From an uncultured cyanobacterium (lineage in GTDB: Bacteria; Cyanobacteriota; Cyanobacteriia; PCC-6307; Cyanobiaceae), in NCBI GenBank assembly GCA_903858015.1, contig CAIOGZ010000092.1, forward strand, positions 1 to 64,000: a stretch of 64,000 nt of DNA. Reading direction: 5' to 3'. Shown in pieces: positions 27,061 to 37,129 of the stretch; positions within the stretch are counted from its first letter, which is position 1; the number at the start of each line of letters is the position of its first letter. Under the pieces are notes generated by a model, which was not told the DNA's origin, searched no databases, and was given only the letters and a program-made list of their open reading frames with translations. A program made the translations under genes and the position numbers.

Positions 27061-29088
27061 TTAATCCGCCGTCGCTGCGGAGCGACGGCGGCGGATGCGA
27101 CCGGAGGGTTCGAGATCCTCGGCGGCAGGGGCACTGGCCTGGGGGGCAGCGGCAGCGGCGGCCGCCAAAGATGCGGCGGCAGCCACCGAAGCGGTAGAGG
27201 CGACAGGCGCGGGCACGACGGCAACCCCGGCGCGCGGCGCTACGTCCCGCACCAGCTCGCGCGACAGCTCACGCCCCCCATCGCGACGCCCCCGCGGAGC
27301 AGGACGGTTATCGGGTTCGACGTCGGCGCGGCCCTTGTAGGCGGGCGTTCCGGCCGGGGCAGGCTGCACCAGGCAGATGATCAGGGGCTCCACCTGCAGT
27401 TCGCGACGCAGGCGGCGTTGCAGGCCCAGCTCCACCTCGCGCTGCACCCCCACCCAGTCCACATCCGGAGCCTTGCCGCCGGTGTTGCGCGCCAGCTGAT
27501 TCCAGCGGTTTTCGAGCACCCAGGTGATCTCCCGCTCGGCCCAAACCGAAAGCTTGCGAGGATCGGCGCTGGTCACCACACCCCGCAGGTTCACCCGGGG
27601 CGGAGCTGCCATCACGCCATCGGTGGTGATCACGGCCAGGAGGGTAATGACGCCATCCTCGGCCAGCTGCTGGCGCTCCTTGAGCACGCGGGCATCCACA
27701 ATTCCATTGCGGGAAGCATCCAGTAACTCGATACCGGCCTTGACCGGATCGCCCTTGCGGATCGAATCGGGGGTGAGCTCCACCACATCGCCGTTGTCGA
27801 TGATCAGGGTGTGGTCGGCCGGCACGCCCATCGAGTGGGCGGTTTTGGCGTGGGCCACAAGCATGCGGTGCTCGCCATGCACGGGCACGAAGAACTTGGG
27901 CCGCGCCAGGGCCAGCATCAACTTGTGGTCCTCCTGGAAGCTGTGACCAGACACGTGAATACCTTCCCCCTTGCCGTAGACCACCTTGGCGCCGAGCATC
28001 ATCAGCCGGTCGATGGTGTTGACCACGGAGATGGTGTTACCCGGAATCGGGCTGGCGGAGAAGATGATCGTGTCGCTGCTCTTGACCTGCACCTGGGGAT
28101 GGTCGCCGCGGGAGATGCGGCTGAGGGCAGCCAGGGGCTCCCCCTGGCTGCCGGTCATCAGCAGCAGGGTTTCGCGGTCGGGCAGATCGCGGATCTGCTT
28201 GATCGGCACAAACAACTCATCCGGGGCCCGCATGTAGCCCAATTCGCGCGCCTTGGCGATCACGTTGAGCATGGAGCGACCGAGTAGGCCCACCTTGCGG
28301 CCATTCTTGAGCGCCAGTTCCAGGATCATCGAGACCCGGTGAATCGAGCTGGCGAAGGTGGTAATGATCACCCGACCCTCCGCCTGGGAGATGTGGCGAT
28401 CCAGGTTGGGGAACACGGAGCGCTCGGGCGGGCAGAAGCCTGGCAGTTCGGCGTTAGTGGAATCACTGAACAGGCACAGCACCCCCTTTTCGCCGTAATC
28501 GGCCAGGCGCTGGATGTCGAAGTGCTCGCCATCTACCGGGGTATGGTCGAATTTGAAGTCACCGGTGAACACAATCACGCCCGCCGGAGTGGTAATCGCC
28601 AGCGTGTAGCTGTCGGCCATCGAGTGGGTGTTGCGGATGAACTCCACCGAGAAGTGCTGACCCACCTTCACCACCTCGCGGGGCGAAACGGTCTGCAGGA
28701 TGGTGCGGTCCATCACACCGGCCTCTTCCATCTTGCCGGTGAGCATCGAAAGGGCGAGGCGGGGCCCGTAGATGATCGGAATATTGAAGTTCTTAAGGTG
28801 ATGGGGAATGCCACCGATATGGTCTTCGTGGCCGTGCGTCACGATCATGCCGCGGATGCGTTTCTGGTTCTCACGCAGGTAGCTGGTGTCCGGCAGCACC
28901 ACATTCACCCCGTGCATGCCGTCACTGGGGAAGGCCAGGCCGCCATCCACCAGCATCAGGTCGTCGCCGTACTCGAACACACAGGTGTTCTTGCCGATCT
29001 CGTGCAGGCCGCCGAGGGGAATCACCCGTAGGGCGGGCTGGCCCTTGCCGTTACCGCCGTGCTGCTGGACACCGTTGGAAATGGTCAT
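27061..29088 (-). CDS. rnj: ribonuclease J
   Basis: Metallo-beta-lactamase/beta-CASP ribonuclease with endo- and 5'-exonuclease activity in mRNA decay and rRNA maturation. PLGGLHEIGKNTCVFEYGD opens the domain, VTHGHEDHIGGIPH (near residue 84) is the zinc motif, FTGDFKFDHTP the metal-bridging aspartate, SDSTNAE and MTGSQGEPLAALSRIS belong to beta-CASP, and FVPVHGEHRMLVAHA is the last metal motif. At 675 residues it has a long disordered tail, rich in Ala and Arg and ending in RRRRSAATAD, as in other cyanobacterial RNase J. Downstream of dapA on the same strand and convergent with the TPR-like gene. Confidence 0.95.
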   Translation of the reverse strand: MTISNGVQQHGGNGKGQPALRVIPLGGLHEIGKNTCVFEYGDDLMLVDGGLAFPSDGMHGVNVVLPDTSYLRENQKRIRGMIVTHGHEDHIGGIPHHLKNFNIPIIYGPRLALSMLTGKMEEAGVMDRTILQTVSPREVVKVGQHFSVEFIRNTHSMADSYTLAITTPAGVIVFTGDFKFDHTPVDGEHFDIQRLADYGEKGVLCLFSDSTNAELPGFCPPERSVFPNLDRHISQAEGRVIITTFASSIHRVSMILELALKNGRKVGLLGRSMLNVIAKARELGYMRAPDELFVPIKQIRDLPDRETLLLMTGSQGEPLAALSRISRGDHPQVQVKSSDTIIFSASPIPGNTISVVNTIDRLMMLGAKVVYGKGEGIHVSGHSFQEDHKLMLALARPKFFVPVHGEHRMLVAHAKTAHSMGVPADHTLIIDNGDVVELTPDSIRKGDPVKAGIELLDASRNGIVDARVLKERQQLAEDGVITLLAVITTDGVMAAPPRVNLRGVVTSADPRKLSVWAEREITWVLENRWNQLARNTGGKAPDVDWVGVQREVELGLQRRLRRELQVEPLIICLVQPAPAGTPAYKGRADVEPDNRPAPRGRRDGGRELSRELVRDVAPRAGVAVVPAPVASTASVAAAASLAAAAAAAPQASAPAAEDLEPSGRIRRRRSAATAD

Positions 29089-29229
29089 CTAAGGAAGGGA
29101 AAACGTTGGGAAGGTTGGCTGGGAGCTTGATCTAGTGGTCGCTGGGTCTTGGATCTGGGGCTTGGACTGGATCGGTTCCGGTCGCAATGGGAACGGCCGG
29201 CGGTCGCCGGGCCGCAGGAAGCCGAGGCG

Positions 29230-30162
29230 TCAGGTAGGACGCAGGGCAGCCAGGATCGAGCTGAGGCGTTCGCGCACGGTGCTGTCGGCGGCAAGGAGGG
29301 GAAGTCGGGGGGCACCCACCGGCCAGCCGCCAAGCTCCAGGGCGGCCTTGACGGGAATGGGATTGGTGGTGCAGAACAGGGCTTGACAGAGCGGCAGCAA
29401 GGCCTCGTGCTGGGCCAGCGCCCGGGCCGTATCGCCGGCCAGAAAGGCCTCGATCAGCTCGCGGATCGCCGGACCGGCCACATGGCTGGCCACACTCACC
29501 ACCCCCACGGCACCCACGGCCAGCATCGGCAGGGTGAGGGCGTCGTCGCCGCTGTAGATGGCCAGCCGCTCAGCACCACAGCGTTGACGCAGGCGACTCA
29601 CTTCCTCGGTGCTGCCGCTGGCCGCTTTGTAGGCCACCACGTTGGGCAGATCCAGCAGGCGGGCCGTGGTCTCCGGCGCCAGGCTGCAGCCCGTGCGGCC
29701 GGGAATGTTGTAAAGCATCAGCGGCAGCTGGGGAGCCGCCGCAGCCACGGCCCTGAAATGGGCCTCTAGGCCCTCCTGGGGCGGCCGGTTGTAATACGGA
29801 ACCACAACCAGGGCGCCATCGGCACCCAGGGCCGCCGCCTCAGCGGTGGCTTCCACCGCCTCGGCGGTGCAGTTGCTGCCACTGCCGGCCAGCAGGGCTG
29901 CTCGGCCTGCCACCGCCGCCTTGACCGCCGTGAACAGGGCCTGTTGCTCAGCCCAGGTGAGGGTGGGCGACTCGCCGGTGGTGCCGCAGAGCACCAAGCC
30001 ATCGGAGCCGTGGCGCACCAGATGGTCGGCCAGCCGCGCGGCCAGCTCGAGATTCACCGAACCATCAGCGGCGAAGGGGGTGACCATGGCGGTCACCACC
30101 CGGCCAAAGGGAGCAACGGAACTGGGCGCCGTACTGATCGGGCTGGCCAAGGAAGCGCTCAT
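29230..30162 (-). CDS. dapA: 4-hydroxy-tetrahydrodipicolinate synthase
   Basis: Condenses pyruvate with aspartate semialdehyde in lysine/diaminopimelate synthesis. [24 protein letters not shown] (catalytic Tyr), [12 protein letters not shown] and [14 protein letters not shown] (Schiff-base lysine) are all present in a 310-residue protein of normal length. ATG 30162 overlaps the asd stop as ATGA, so the two consecutive pathway enzymes are translationally coupled. With lysC at 20 kb the window encodes most early steps of lysine synthesis. Confidence 0.96.
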   Translation of the reverse strand: MSASLASPISTAPSSVAPFGRVVTAMVTPFAADGSVNLELAARLADHLVRHGSDGLVLCGTTGESPTLTWAEQQALFTAVKAAVAGRAALLAGSGSNCTAEAVEATAEAAALGADGALVVVPYYNRPPQEGLEAHFRAVAAAAPQLPLMLYNIPGRTGCSLAPETTARLLDLPNVVAYKAASGSTEEVSRLRQRCGAERLAIYSGDDALTLPMLAVGAVGVVSVASHVAGPAIRELIEAFLAGDTARALAQHEALLPLCQALFCTTNPIPVKAALELGGWPVGAPRLPLLAADSTVRERLSSILAALRPT

Positions 30163-31223
30163 GAGCCAACCTCCCCAAGCAGCAACTCGGCGATCTGGAT
30201 GGCATTGAGGGCAGCCCCCTTGCGGATCTGGTCACCGCAGAGCCAGAGCTCCAGGGCGTTGGGTTCGCTGCTGTCCTGGCGAATGCGGCCCACGGCCACC
30301 GGATCGCGACCGGTGACATCGATCGGCATCGGGAAGCGGTTGGCCTCGAAATCCTCGATCAGCTCCACCCCGGGGGCCACCGCCAGCAAGGCCCGGGCCT
30401 CCTCCACCGGGAAGGGCTCCAGGAACTCAATGTTCACGGCCTCGGAATGGGCCCGCAGCACCGGCACCCGCACGCAGGTGGCCGAGAGGCGTAGATCCGG
30501 CAGATCCATGATCTTGCGGGTTTCGTTGAGCATCTTCATTTCCTCCTCGCAATAGCCGTTCGGCTCCAGGGGGGAGTTGTGCAGGAAAAGGTTGAAAGCC
30601 AGCGAGTGGGGCAGCACGCTGCTCTGGGGCTCCCCCCCCTCCAGCACGGTGCGGCTGAGCTGGCGCAGCTCCTCCATGGCCCGGGCACCGGCGCCGCTGG
30701 CCGATTGGTAGGTACTGAGCACCACCCGCCGGATCGGCCGCCGCGCCGCCAGGGGCGCCAGGGCCAGGCTGAGCAGGATCGTGGTGCAGTTGGGGTTGGC
30801 AATCAGGCCGCGGTGGGTGAAGGCCGCTGCCGGATTCACCTCAGGCACCACCAAGGGCACCGTTGGATCGAGGCGGAAGGCACTGGAGTTGTCGATCACC
30901 ACGGCCCCGGCCGCCACCGCCTGGGGGGCCCAGAACCGGGAAACCGAGCCACCGGCCGAAGCCAGCACCAAATCGATCCCTTCGAAACAACCCTCTTGCA
31001 CCGGCTGGACCGTCAGCCCCTCCCCCTGCCAGACGAGCTGCTGACCCGCCGAGCGGGGCGAGGCCAACGGCAGCAGCTCGGCGACCGGGAACTGGCGCTG
31101 CGCCAGCAGATTGAGCAGTTCTTGACCCACGGCGCCGGTGGCGCCCAGCAGGGCGACCCGGAGCGGGCGCCGGGGGAAGCGAACCGGAGGGGACTGACGA
31201 AGGGAGAGGGAGGAAGGGGTCAA
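30159..31223 (-). CDS. asd: aspartate-semialdehyde dehydrogenase
   Basis: NADPH-dependent reduction of aspartyl phosphate to aspartate semialdehyde. [18 protein letters not shown] is the cofactor loop, [18 protein letters not shown] carries the active-site cysteine, [15 protein letters not shown] follows, and the sequence ends in an ordinary family C-terminus. The longest frame starts at TTG 31223; the 15 or so residues before [13 protein letters not shown] are not conserved in the family, so the true start may be slightly later. It heads the asd-dapA-(rnj) group and is divergent from tig across a 400-base G-rich gap. Confidence 0.95.
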   Translation of the reverse strand: MTPSSLSLRQSPPVRFPRRPLRVALLGATGAVGQELLNLLAQRQFPVAELLPLASPRSAGQQLVWQGEGLTVQPVQEGCFEGIDLVLASAGGSVSRFWAPQAVAAGAVVIDNSSAFRLDPTVPLVVPEVNPAAAFTHRGLIANPNCTTILLSLALAPLAARRPIRRVVLSTYQSASGAGARAMEELRQLSRTVLEGGEPQSSVLPHSLAFNLFLHNSPLEPNGYCEEEMKMLNETRKIMDLPDLRLSATCVRVPVLRAHSEAVNIEFLEPFPVEEARALLAVAPGVELIEDFEANRFPMPIDVTGRDPVAVGRIRQDSSEPNALELWLCGDQIRKGAALNAIQIAELLLGEVGS

Positions 31224-31627
31224 TGGAGCAGGGGAGCGGGTCGGGGTTGGCGGAGGGAAAGAGGGAACCGAAGCGAACGCGAAGCGGGGTTAGGGGAAGG
31301 TCTGGGCCGGAATCCGCAACGGATCGGGCTTGCTTGTTGGACCTGGAGGAAAGGCCTGGCCGGGGCTTGGAGCTGGGCTGGGGGAGGGGTCTGGGGGCCT
31401 GGGCTGGCCTGAACTGGACTGGTCGGAGCTGATTGCGGCGGAAGGTGCTGCCGGGTGCGGTGCTGGAGCGGAGTCCAGCGCGGTTATGGAAAAGTCCGCC
31501 CGACCTGGGGGGTCGGCGGCGGATGGGGATATCGACACGTCGGTGCGTCTCCAAAACAATACGCAAGCGAAGGCCCAATCGGCCACTTTCTAGGATTGGC
31601 GATTGCCCCGCCGACCGGCCCCCGTCC
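31224..31627. other. asd-tig divergent intergenic region, G-rich on the plus strand
   Basis: About 400 bases lie between the asd and tig starts. Short open frames cross the region but have no family-like content. The plus strand is heavily G-biased between about 31200 and 31420, with many GGG runs. Promoters for both genes should be here; I cannot place them with confidence. Confidence 0.55.
31375..31403 (+). other. canonical G-quadruplex motif upstream of tig
   Basis: Five consecutive G-runs of 3, 5, 4, 5 and 3 bases are separated by loops CT, A, TCT and CCT, which meets the strict G3+/loop 1-7 rule with one run to spare. It lies on the tig coding strand about 225 bases before the start codon, so it could fold in DNA or in a long tig leader RNA. 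Confidence 0.6.
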
Positions 31628-33097
31628 ATGAGTCCTGCCGCCAGCTCCGCCCCCGCCGATTCAGCCACCCCCCAGGCCGGCGCGGGCCTGAAGGTGAGCA
31701 CCAGCCCCCGTCCCCAGAGCCGGTTGGCCGTGGAGCTGGGGGTGCCGGGCGGCCGCTGCAAGAGCAGCTACGACAGGGCCCTCGACCAGCTCAGCCGTAG
31801 CGTGAAACTGCCGGGTTTCCGCAAAGGCAAGGTGCCCAGGGCCGTGCTGCTGCAGCAAATCGGCCCGCTGCGGGTGCGGGCCACGGCCCTCGAAGAGCTG
31901 GTGGACAGCGTGTTCCAAGAAGTTGTGGAGCAGGAAAAGATTGCCGCCCTCAGCCGCCCGGTGCTGGAGGGTGGCTTCGAGGCCGTGCTGGAGCGGTTCG
32001 AGCCCGGCACCGACCTGACCTTCACCCTCGAGCTTGATGTCGAGCCCACCCCTACCCTCAAAACCACCAAAGGCCTGAAGGCCGAAGCCGAACTGGTGCC
32101 GTTCGAGCCCAGCCGCGTCGATGAGCTCCTGGACCAACGCCGCCGCGAGCTGGCCACCCTGGTGCCCGTCGAGGGACGCGCCGCCGCCAGCGGCGATCTG
32201 GCCAGCATCGCCTTCAGCGGCAGCTTCACCGACACCGGCGCCGCGATCGAGGGCGGCAGCAGCGATGGCCTGGAGGTGGAGCTGGAGGAGGGCCGCATGA
32301 TCCCCGGCTTCGTGGCAGGAATCCTTGGCATGGCCCCGGGCGAAAGTCGCGAGGTGACCTGCAGCTTCCCGGAGTCCTACCCCCAGGAGGATGCCGCCGG
32401 TCGCGAGGCTTGTTTCAGCATCACCCTGCTCGACATCAAGAGCCGCGAACTGCCCCCGCTCGATGACGCCTTCGCCCAGCAGGCCAGCGACAAAGCAACC
32501 CTGGCCGAGCTGCGCGCCGACCTCGAAACCCGCCTCAAGGAGGACGCCGAACGGCGCCAGCGCACCAACCGCCACGAGGCCCTGCTCGAAGCCCTGGTCG
32601 AGCAATTGGAGGTGCAACTGCCCGAAACCCTCGTCCAGGAGGAAGTGCGTCAGCTGATTGGCCAGACCGTCGAGCAGATCGCCCAACAGGGCATGGATGT
32701 CAAGAAACTCTTTACCCCCGACCTGGTCCGCAGCCTGATGGACACCTCCCGGCCGGAGGCGGAGCAGCGCCTACGCCGCAACCTGGCCCTGCGGGCCCTC
32801 GCCAGCGCCGAGACGATCGCCGTGGACCCCCAGGCGTTGGAAGCCAAGCTGCGCGAGGTGAGGCAAGGCCTGAGCGACAGCAGCCGCATCGACCCAGCCC
32901 GGCTGCGCAGCGCCGTCAGCGATGACCTGCTGCGGGAGACCCTGCTGGAGTGGCTGGAGGCCAACAGCACCGTCAGCGAGAAGGCGCCGGCCGCAGCGGA
33001 TGCCAGTGGGGGCCCTGATCAGGCAACCAACGACGGCGACGACGACGCTGAACAAACTGACCCCAAGGCCAACCAGCCCAAGGCCGACAAGTCCTAA
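31628..33097 (+). CDS. tig: trigger factor
   Basis: Ribosome-associated chaperone and peptidyl-prolyl isomerase. The ribosome-binding signature appears as [19 protein letters not shown] near residue 60; the FKBP-like domain follows, and a helical C-terminal arm runs to about 460, ending in an acidic Asp/Glu/Asn tail. Length is 489 residues from ATG 31628, typical for cyanobacteria; the frame is open further upstream but that part has no homology. First gene of the conserved tig-clpP-clpX order. Confidence 0.95.
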   Translation: MSPAASSAPADSATPQAGAGLKVSTSPRPQSRLAVELGVPGGRCKSSYDRALDQLSRSVKLPGFRKGKVPRAVLLQQIGPLRVRATALEELVDSVFQEVVEQEKIAALSRPVLEGGFEAVLERFEPGTDLTFTLELDVEPTPTLKTTKGLKAEAELVPFEPSRVDELLDQRRRELATLVPVEGRAAASGDLASIAFSGSFTDTGAAIEGGSSDGLEVELEEGRMIPGFVAGILGMAPGESREVTCSFPESYPQEDAAGREACFSITLLDIKSRELPPLDDAFAQQASDKATLAELRADLETRLKEDAERRQRTNRHEALLEALVEQLEVQLPETLVQEEVRQLIGQTVEQIAQQGMDVKKLFTPDLVRSLMDTSRPEAEQRLRRNLALRALASAETIAVDPQALEAKLREVRQGLSDSSRIDPARLRSAVSDDLLRETLLEWLEANSTVSEKAPAAADASGGPDQATNDGDDDAEQTDPKANQPKADKS

Positions 33098-33312
33098 GCG
33101 CCCGATCGCAACGACAGCCAACCCCCAGCTAAGAACTAGGAAAAGCTGGATAAATCCAATAAAACCAGGAGGGCGATCGCAACCCCGACCCAAGCGAGCC
33201 CCGATGGCTGCTACGACGCTGCAGCGGGGCGGGTCCCCGCTGCCAACCGGGCACAGCGCTGCGCCGCTGCCCATAGATTGCCCTTTGGTCCTCCCCTGCG
33301 AGCCTGCGCCGC

Positions 33313-34071
33313 GTGATCAACTACCCCACCGACGCCCCAGCCCCCGGCGCCATCCTGTCGATGGCCAGCCCCAGCCCCCTTGCCGAAGGCAGCGCTGGCC
33401 TGCGTCGCCACCCCGTGCATAGCCACTGGCAAGGCCCGAGGCCGTGGAATGGGATCGGCAGCCAACCGCCCCTGGCCAGCCCGGGGGTGCTCCCCACCGT
33501 GGTGGAGCAATCGGGCCGGGGCGACCGCGCCTTCGATATCTACTCGCGCCTGCTAAGGGAGCGGATCATCTTTCTGGGCACCGGCATCGACGACCAGGTG
33601 GCCGACTCCCTGGTGGCCCAGCTGCTCTTCCTCGAAGCCGAGGATCCTGAAAAAGACATCCAGATCTACATCAACTCGCCGGGCGGTTCGGTCACGTCCG
33701 GCCTGGCGATCTACGACACGATGCAGCAGGTTGCCCCCGACATAGTGACAATTTGCTACGGCCTTGCGGCCAGCATGGGGGCCTTCCTGCTCTCCGGCGG
33801 CACCAAGGGCAAGCGGCTGGCCCTGCCCAACGCCCGGATCATGATCCACCAGCCCCTCGGCGGGGCCCAGGGCCAGGCGGTGGACATAGAGATTCAGGCC
33901 CGGGAAATCCTCTACCTCAAGGACACCCTCAACGGCCTGCTGGCTGAGCACACCGGTCAGCCGCTCGACAAGATTGCCGAAGATACCGACCGCGACTACT
34001 TCCTTTCTCCGCCAGAAGCGGTTGAATATGGCCTGATCGACCGGGTGGTCGACGACACCACCACGGCCTGA
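33313..34071 (+). CDS. clpP: ATP-dependent Clp protease proteolytic subunit
   Basis: Serine protease subunit that forms the ClpP chamber used by Clp[15 protein letters not shown] holds the nucleophilic serine, [15 protein letters not shown] the histidine and [20 protein letters not shown] the aspartate, so it is an active ClpP rather than ClpR. The frame begins at GTG 33313 and includes about 60 poorly conserved residues before [20 protein letters not shown], where most ClpP proteins start, so the true start may be later (for example ATG 33361). It follows tig by 215 bases and precedes clpX by 100. Confidence 0.95.
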   Translation: MINYPTDAPAPGAILSMASPSPLAEGSAGLRRHPVHSHWQGPRPWNGIGSQPPLASPGVLPTVVEQSGRGDRAFDIYSRLLRERIIFLGTGIDDQVADSLVAQLLFLEAEDPEKDIQIYINSPGGSVTSGLAIYDTMQQVAPDIVTICYGLAASMGAFLLSGGTKGKRLALPNARIMIHQPLGGAQGQAVDIEIQAREILYLKDTLNGLLAEHTGQPLDKIAEDTDRDYFLSPPEAVEYGLIDRVVDDTTTA

Positions 34072-34171
34072 ACGGAATCGCGAGCTTGCCGCCGGGCCCG
34101 ATCGGGCCCAGCCGCCGACCAACCCTCCCCATCGCTGACCCGTCGCTGACCCGTCGCCGCCCCGTCGCCGC

Positions 34172-35530
34172 ATGCCCAAATTCGATGCCCACCTGAAGTG
34201 CTCCTTCTGTGGAAAATCCCAGGAACAGGTGCGCAAGCTGATCGCTGGGCCGGGTGTCTACATCTGCGACGAGTGCATCGATCTCTGCAACGAGATCCTC
34301 GATGAGGAACTGGTCGAAAGCCATGGCGGCCATGGCGCCAGCCGCCCAGCTCCCGACACCAACCGCAAAGCGGCCAGCAAGAAAGCATCCAAACCGGCGC
34401 CCACCCTGGCCCAGGTGCCCAAGCCCCAGGACATCAAAGGCTTCCTCGACCAGCAGGTGGTGGGCCAGGAGGCTGCCAAGAAGGTGCTGGCGGTGGCCGT
34501 CTACAACCATTACAAACGGCTGGCCTGGCAGGGGGATGGCAAGGGGGAAACCGATCGCAGCGCCACCCGCCTACATAAATCCAACATTCTGTTGATTGGC
34601 CCCACCGGTTGCGGCAAAACGCTCCTGGCCCAGTCCCTGGCGGAACTGCTCGACGTGCCCTTCGCCGTGGCCGACGCCACCACCCTCACCGAAGCGGGCT
34701 ACGTGGGGGAAGATGTGGAAAACATCCTGCTGCGGCTGCTGCAGAAGGTGGGGATGGATGTGGAGCAGGCCCAGCGGGGCATCATCTACATCGACGAAAT
34801 CGACAAAATCGCCCGCAAGAGCGAAAACCCCTCGATCACCCGGGATGTGTCGGGCGAAGGGGTGCAACAGGCCCTGCTCAAGCTGCTGGAGGGCACCGTA
34901 GCCAACGTGCCGCCCCAGGGGGGCCGCAAGCACCCCTATCAAGACTGCATCCAGATCGACACCAGCCAGATCCTGTTCATCTGCGGCGGTGCCTTCGTGG
35001 GCCTCGAGGATGTGATCCAGAAGCGGATGGGTCGCAACGCAATCGGCTTCCTGCCCGAGGCGGCCCAGGGCCGCCCCCGCCATGGCAAGGAACGCCTGGC
35101 CACCGAAGTGCTGCGCCAGCTCGAGCCCGACGACCTGGTGCGGTACGGCCTGATTCCCGAGTTCATCGGCCGTCTGCCGGTCAACGCCGTGCTGGAGCCC
35201 CTCGATCAGCGCACCCTGGCGGCGATCCTCACCGAACCGCGCGATGCCCTGGTGAAGCAATTCCAGACCCTGCTCAGCATGGACAACGTGCGGCTGGAAT
35301 TCGAGCCGGGGGCGGTGGAGGCGATTGCCACCGAAGCCCATCGCCGCAAAACCGGCGCCCGCGCCCTGCGGGGCATCGTGGAGGAACTGATGCTGGACGT
35401 GATGTACGACCTCCCCTCCCGCGGCGACGTGGAGAGCTACACAATCACCCGTGAGCTGGTGGAGCAGCGCAGCAAGGGCCAAGTGCTGCCCCTGGGCGCT
35501 GCTGAACGGGGTGAGCAGGCAAGCGCCTGA
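34172..35530 (+). CDS. clpX: ATP-dependent Clp protease ATP-binding subunit ClpX
   Basis: AAA+ unfoldase that feeds substrates to ClpP. The N-terminal zinc domain has four cysteines (CSFCGKS and CDECIDLC). Walker A is [12 protein letters not shown] near residue 148, Walker [10 protein letters not shown] near 212, and [10 protein letters not shown] and [14 protein letters not shown] follow. The IGF-type ClpP-contact loop reads NAIGFLPEA. Length 452 is normal. ATG 34172 begins [15 protein letters not shown], as in other cyanobacteria. Confidence 0.97.
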   Translation: MPKFDAHLKCSFCGKSQEQVRKLIAGPGVYICDECIDLCNEILDEELVESHGGHGASRPAPDTNRKAASKKASKPAPTLAQVPKPQDIKGFLDQQVVGQEAAKKVLAVAVYNHYKRLAWQGDGKGETDRSATRLHKSNILLIGPTGCGKTLLAQSLAELLDVPFAVADATTLTEAGYVGEDVENILLRLLQKVGMDVEQAQRGIIYIDEIDKIARKSENPSITRDVSGEGVQQALLKLLEGTVANVPPQGGRKHPYQDCIQIDTSQILFICGGAFVGLEDVIQKRMGRNAIGFLPEAAQGRPRHGKERLATEVLRQLEPDDLVRYGLIPEFIGRLPVNAVLEPLDQRTLAAILTEPRDALVKQFQTLLSMDNVRLEFEPGAVEAIATEAHRRKTGARALRGIVEELMLDVMYDLPSRGDVESYTITRELVEQRSKGQVLPLGAAERGEQASA

Positions 35531-35657
35531 AGCTGGAGAGAAGCGCCCAAGGCGGGGAGAGCGATAGGCGGGCAATCCCCACCCCGCTTGCGGCGGTAGC
35601 GGCGCCCGCCGGGGCGAAGCTAGATGCAGTTTCCGGGCCCAGCTGCCCCAATCCCGA

Positions 35658-36398
35658 TTGGCCCTCGCCGACCACCTGCAGGCCCCCCGCCAGCACGGCC
35701 TGTTCAACCACCATGGCATCGACCTCGGCGACGGCAGCGTGGCCCACTACCTGGAGGGCCGCGCCATCCTGCGCAGCCCCAAGGAAGAGTTCAGCCGCGG
35801 CCAGCCGATCAGCTCGGTGGACTACCCGGAAGGCAGCTGCTCGGCGCCGGGTGTCACCGTGCGCCGGGCGATGGGGCGCCTGGGCGAGCAGAACTACAAC
35901 CTGCTATTCAACAACTGCGAGCACTTCGCCCACTGGTGCAAGACCGGCCGCCACCGCAGCAGCCAGGTCGAAGACTGGCTCCACACCGGCAGCCTCGGCG
36001 CCCTGGCCTTCGGCCAGTTCCTGCCCGCCGCCCTGCTCACCGGCGTGCGGATGCTGCTGCGCCAAGGCATCACCGTGGAGCCGGAGCACCTCGAAAAAGG
36101 TCGCGACCTGGCCCTCAAAAGCCTGGAGCAGCTCGATGGCCTGCGGGCCAAGTTGCAGGGAAGGCTGGAAGAAGAGCTCGCCAAGGCCGAACTGCGCTGG
36201 GGCAGCAATGAGCAACCCAGTGATCAGTTTGTGCAGCTCCGGCTCGCCGCCCAGAAGCTGGCGGATCAGCTCAGCCAGGTGGAGGAGATGGAGGCCAAGA
36301 TTGAGGGGATGCTCAAAGGCAAAGAGGCCGACAGCCCGTCGCCGCTGCTGCCCCTGCCAGCGTTGAGCCAGCCGTTGTTGAAAGGTCACGAGCTCTGA
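35658..36398 (+). CDS. LRAT-domain protein with C-terminal coiled coil
   Basis: Protein of 246 residues. The N-terminal 110 residues match the LRAT branch of the NlpC/P60 fold: HHGIDLGDGSVAHY supplies two histidines (19 and 30) and FNNCEHFAHWC the nucleophile Cys87. Family members are thiol acyltransferases or hydrolases acting on lipids or acylated proteins. A hydrophobic stretch near 115-130 is followed by a charged helical region (about 138-220) likely to form a coiled coil. The start is TTG 35658; no ATG is in frame upstream. It sits between clpX and a glycosyltransferase where clpX and dnaX are often neighbours, so it is probably an accessory gene. Substrate unknown. Confidence 0.8.
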   Translation: MALADHLQAPRQHGLFNHHGIDLGDGSVAHYLEGRAILRSPKEEFSRGQPISSVDYPEGSCSAPGVTVRRAMGRLGEQNYNLLFNNCEHFAHWCKTGRHRSSQVEDWLHTGSLGALAFGQFLPAALLTGVRMLLRQGITVEPEHLEKGRDLALKSLEQLDGLRAKLQGRLEEELAKAELRWGSNEQPSDQFVQLRLAAQKLADQLSQVEEMEAKIEGMLKGKEADSPSPLLPLPALSQPLLKGHEL

Positions 36399-37129
36399 CA
36401 ACGTCAGCAGGCCGCCACGCCCCGCTGTTAGATGGCGACAACAGGCTATTCCGGCAAGAGATTCCCGGTTGCCGCGTCTGAGGCGAATACGGCTGCGGCA
36501 GCTCCACGATCTGGGTGACCCACCACAGCAGAGCCCGAATTCTGGGGGTGGATTCCTCAGCCGCCTGGATCACCACGGTGCGAGCAGCCACGGCCGCTCA
36601 GGCCTAGGTGATCACGAGTGAGGCGATCAACCGCAGCGAGCTGGGCGAGTGGGGCTATGCAACCGCCATCTTTACCGCTTCCAGAACTAGATGCAAACCC
36701 CTCTGTCAAGCGACATGGCTGCTTGAAACCCGATCTGGTGCTGCTCGATGGCCGCTTGGCGGCTCAATGAGCAGCCCATGGTCCGGTTTCTGGAACTGCC
36801 GATGGCCCCGCCGGAGGTCTGGCGGCCGCTGAGTTAGGAGCACGTCTCGGTGGAGGAAACCCTCATGCTGGCCTGGGCGTCGCCCAGCTCCCTGGAGCGG
36901 ATCGATGGGTCCAACAACGATCCGCCCCACCCCTTGGTGGCAACGGCTTTGGCTCAAATGCCAGCCAAGCCTAAGCAGCGAGCCAAGGGGGATTTCAGGG
37001 GTTGTTGATCTCTAACCACATCAACCACTCCAGCTGTGACGGAGAAGCGAAGATCTTCCACAAGTCCAGCGATACCGGAGCCTATCTCAGTCACTAGAGA
37101 AGACTAAGCAAATACAAAAAGCACGCACA
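36399..37129. other. gene-free stretch with decayed coding remnants
   Basis: No intact gene is visible in 730 bases. Plus-strand pieces around 36600-37000 look protein-like but change frame and carry stops; one short run is VEETLMLAWASPSSLERIDG near 36850. I cannot assign a family. The stretch lies in the accessory interval between the LRAT gene and a low-GC glycosyltransferase, so it is most likely an eroded inserted gene. Confidence 0.45.

Noticed and set aside
33125-33149. CCAGCT/AGCTGG hairpin after tig as a terminator
   Set aside because: The stem is six bases with a 13-base loop and no T-tract; clpP may be co-transcribed.
34571-35719. 382-codon open frame antisense to clpX
   Set aside because: No recognisable domain and entirely opposite a conserved gene.
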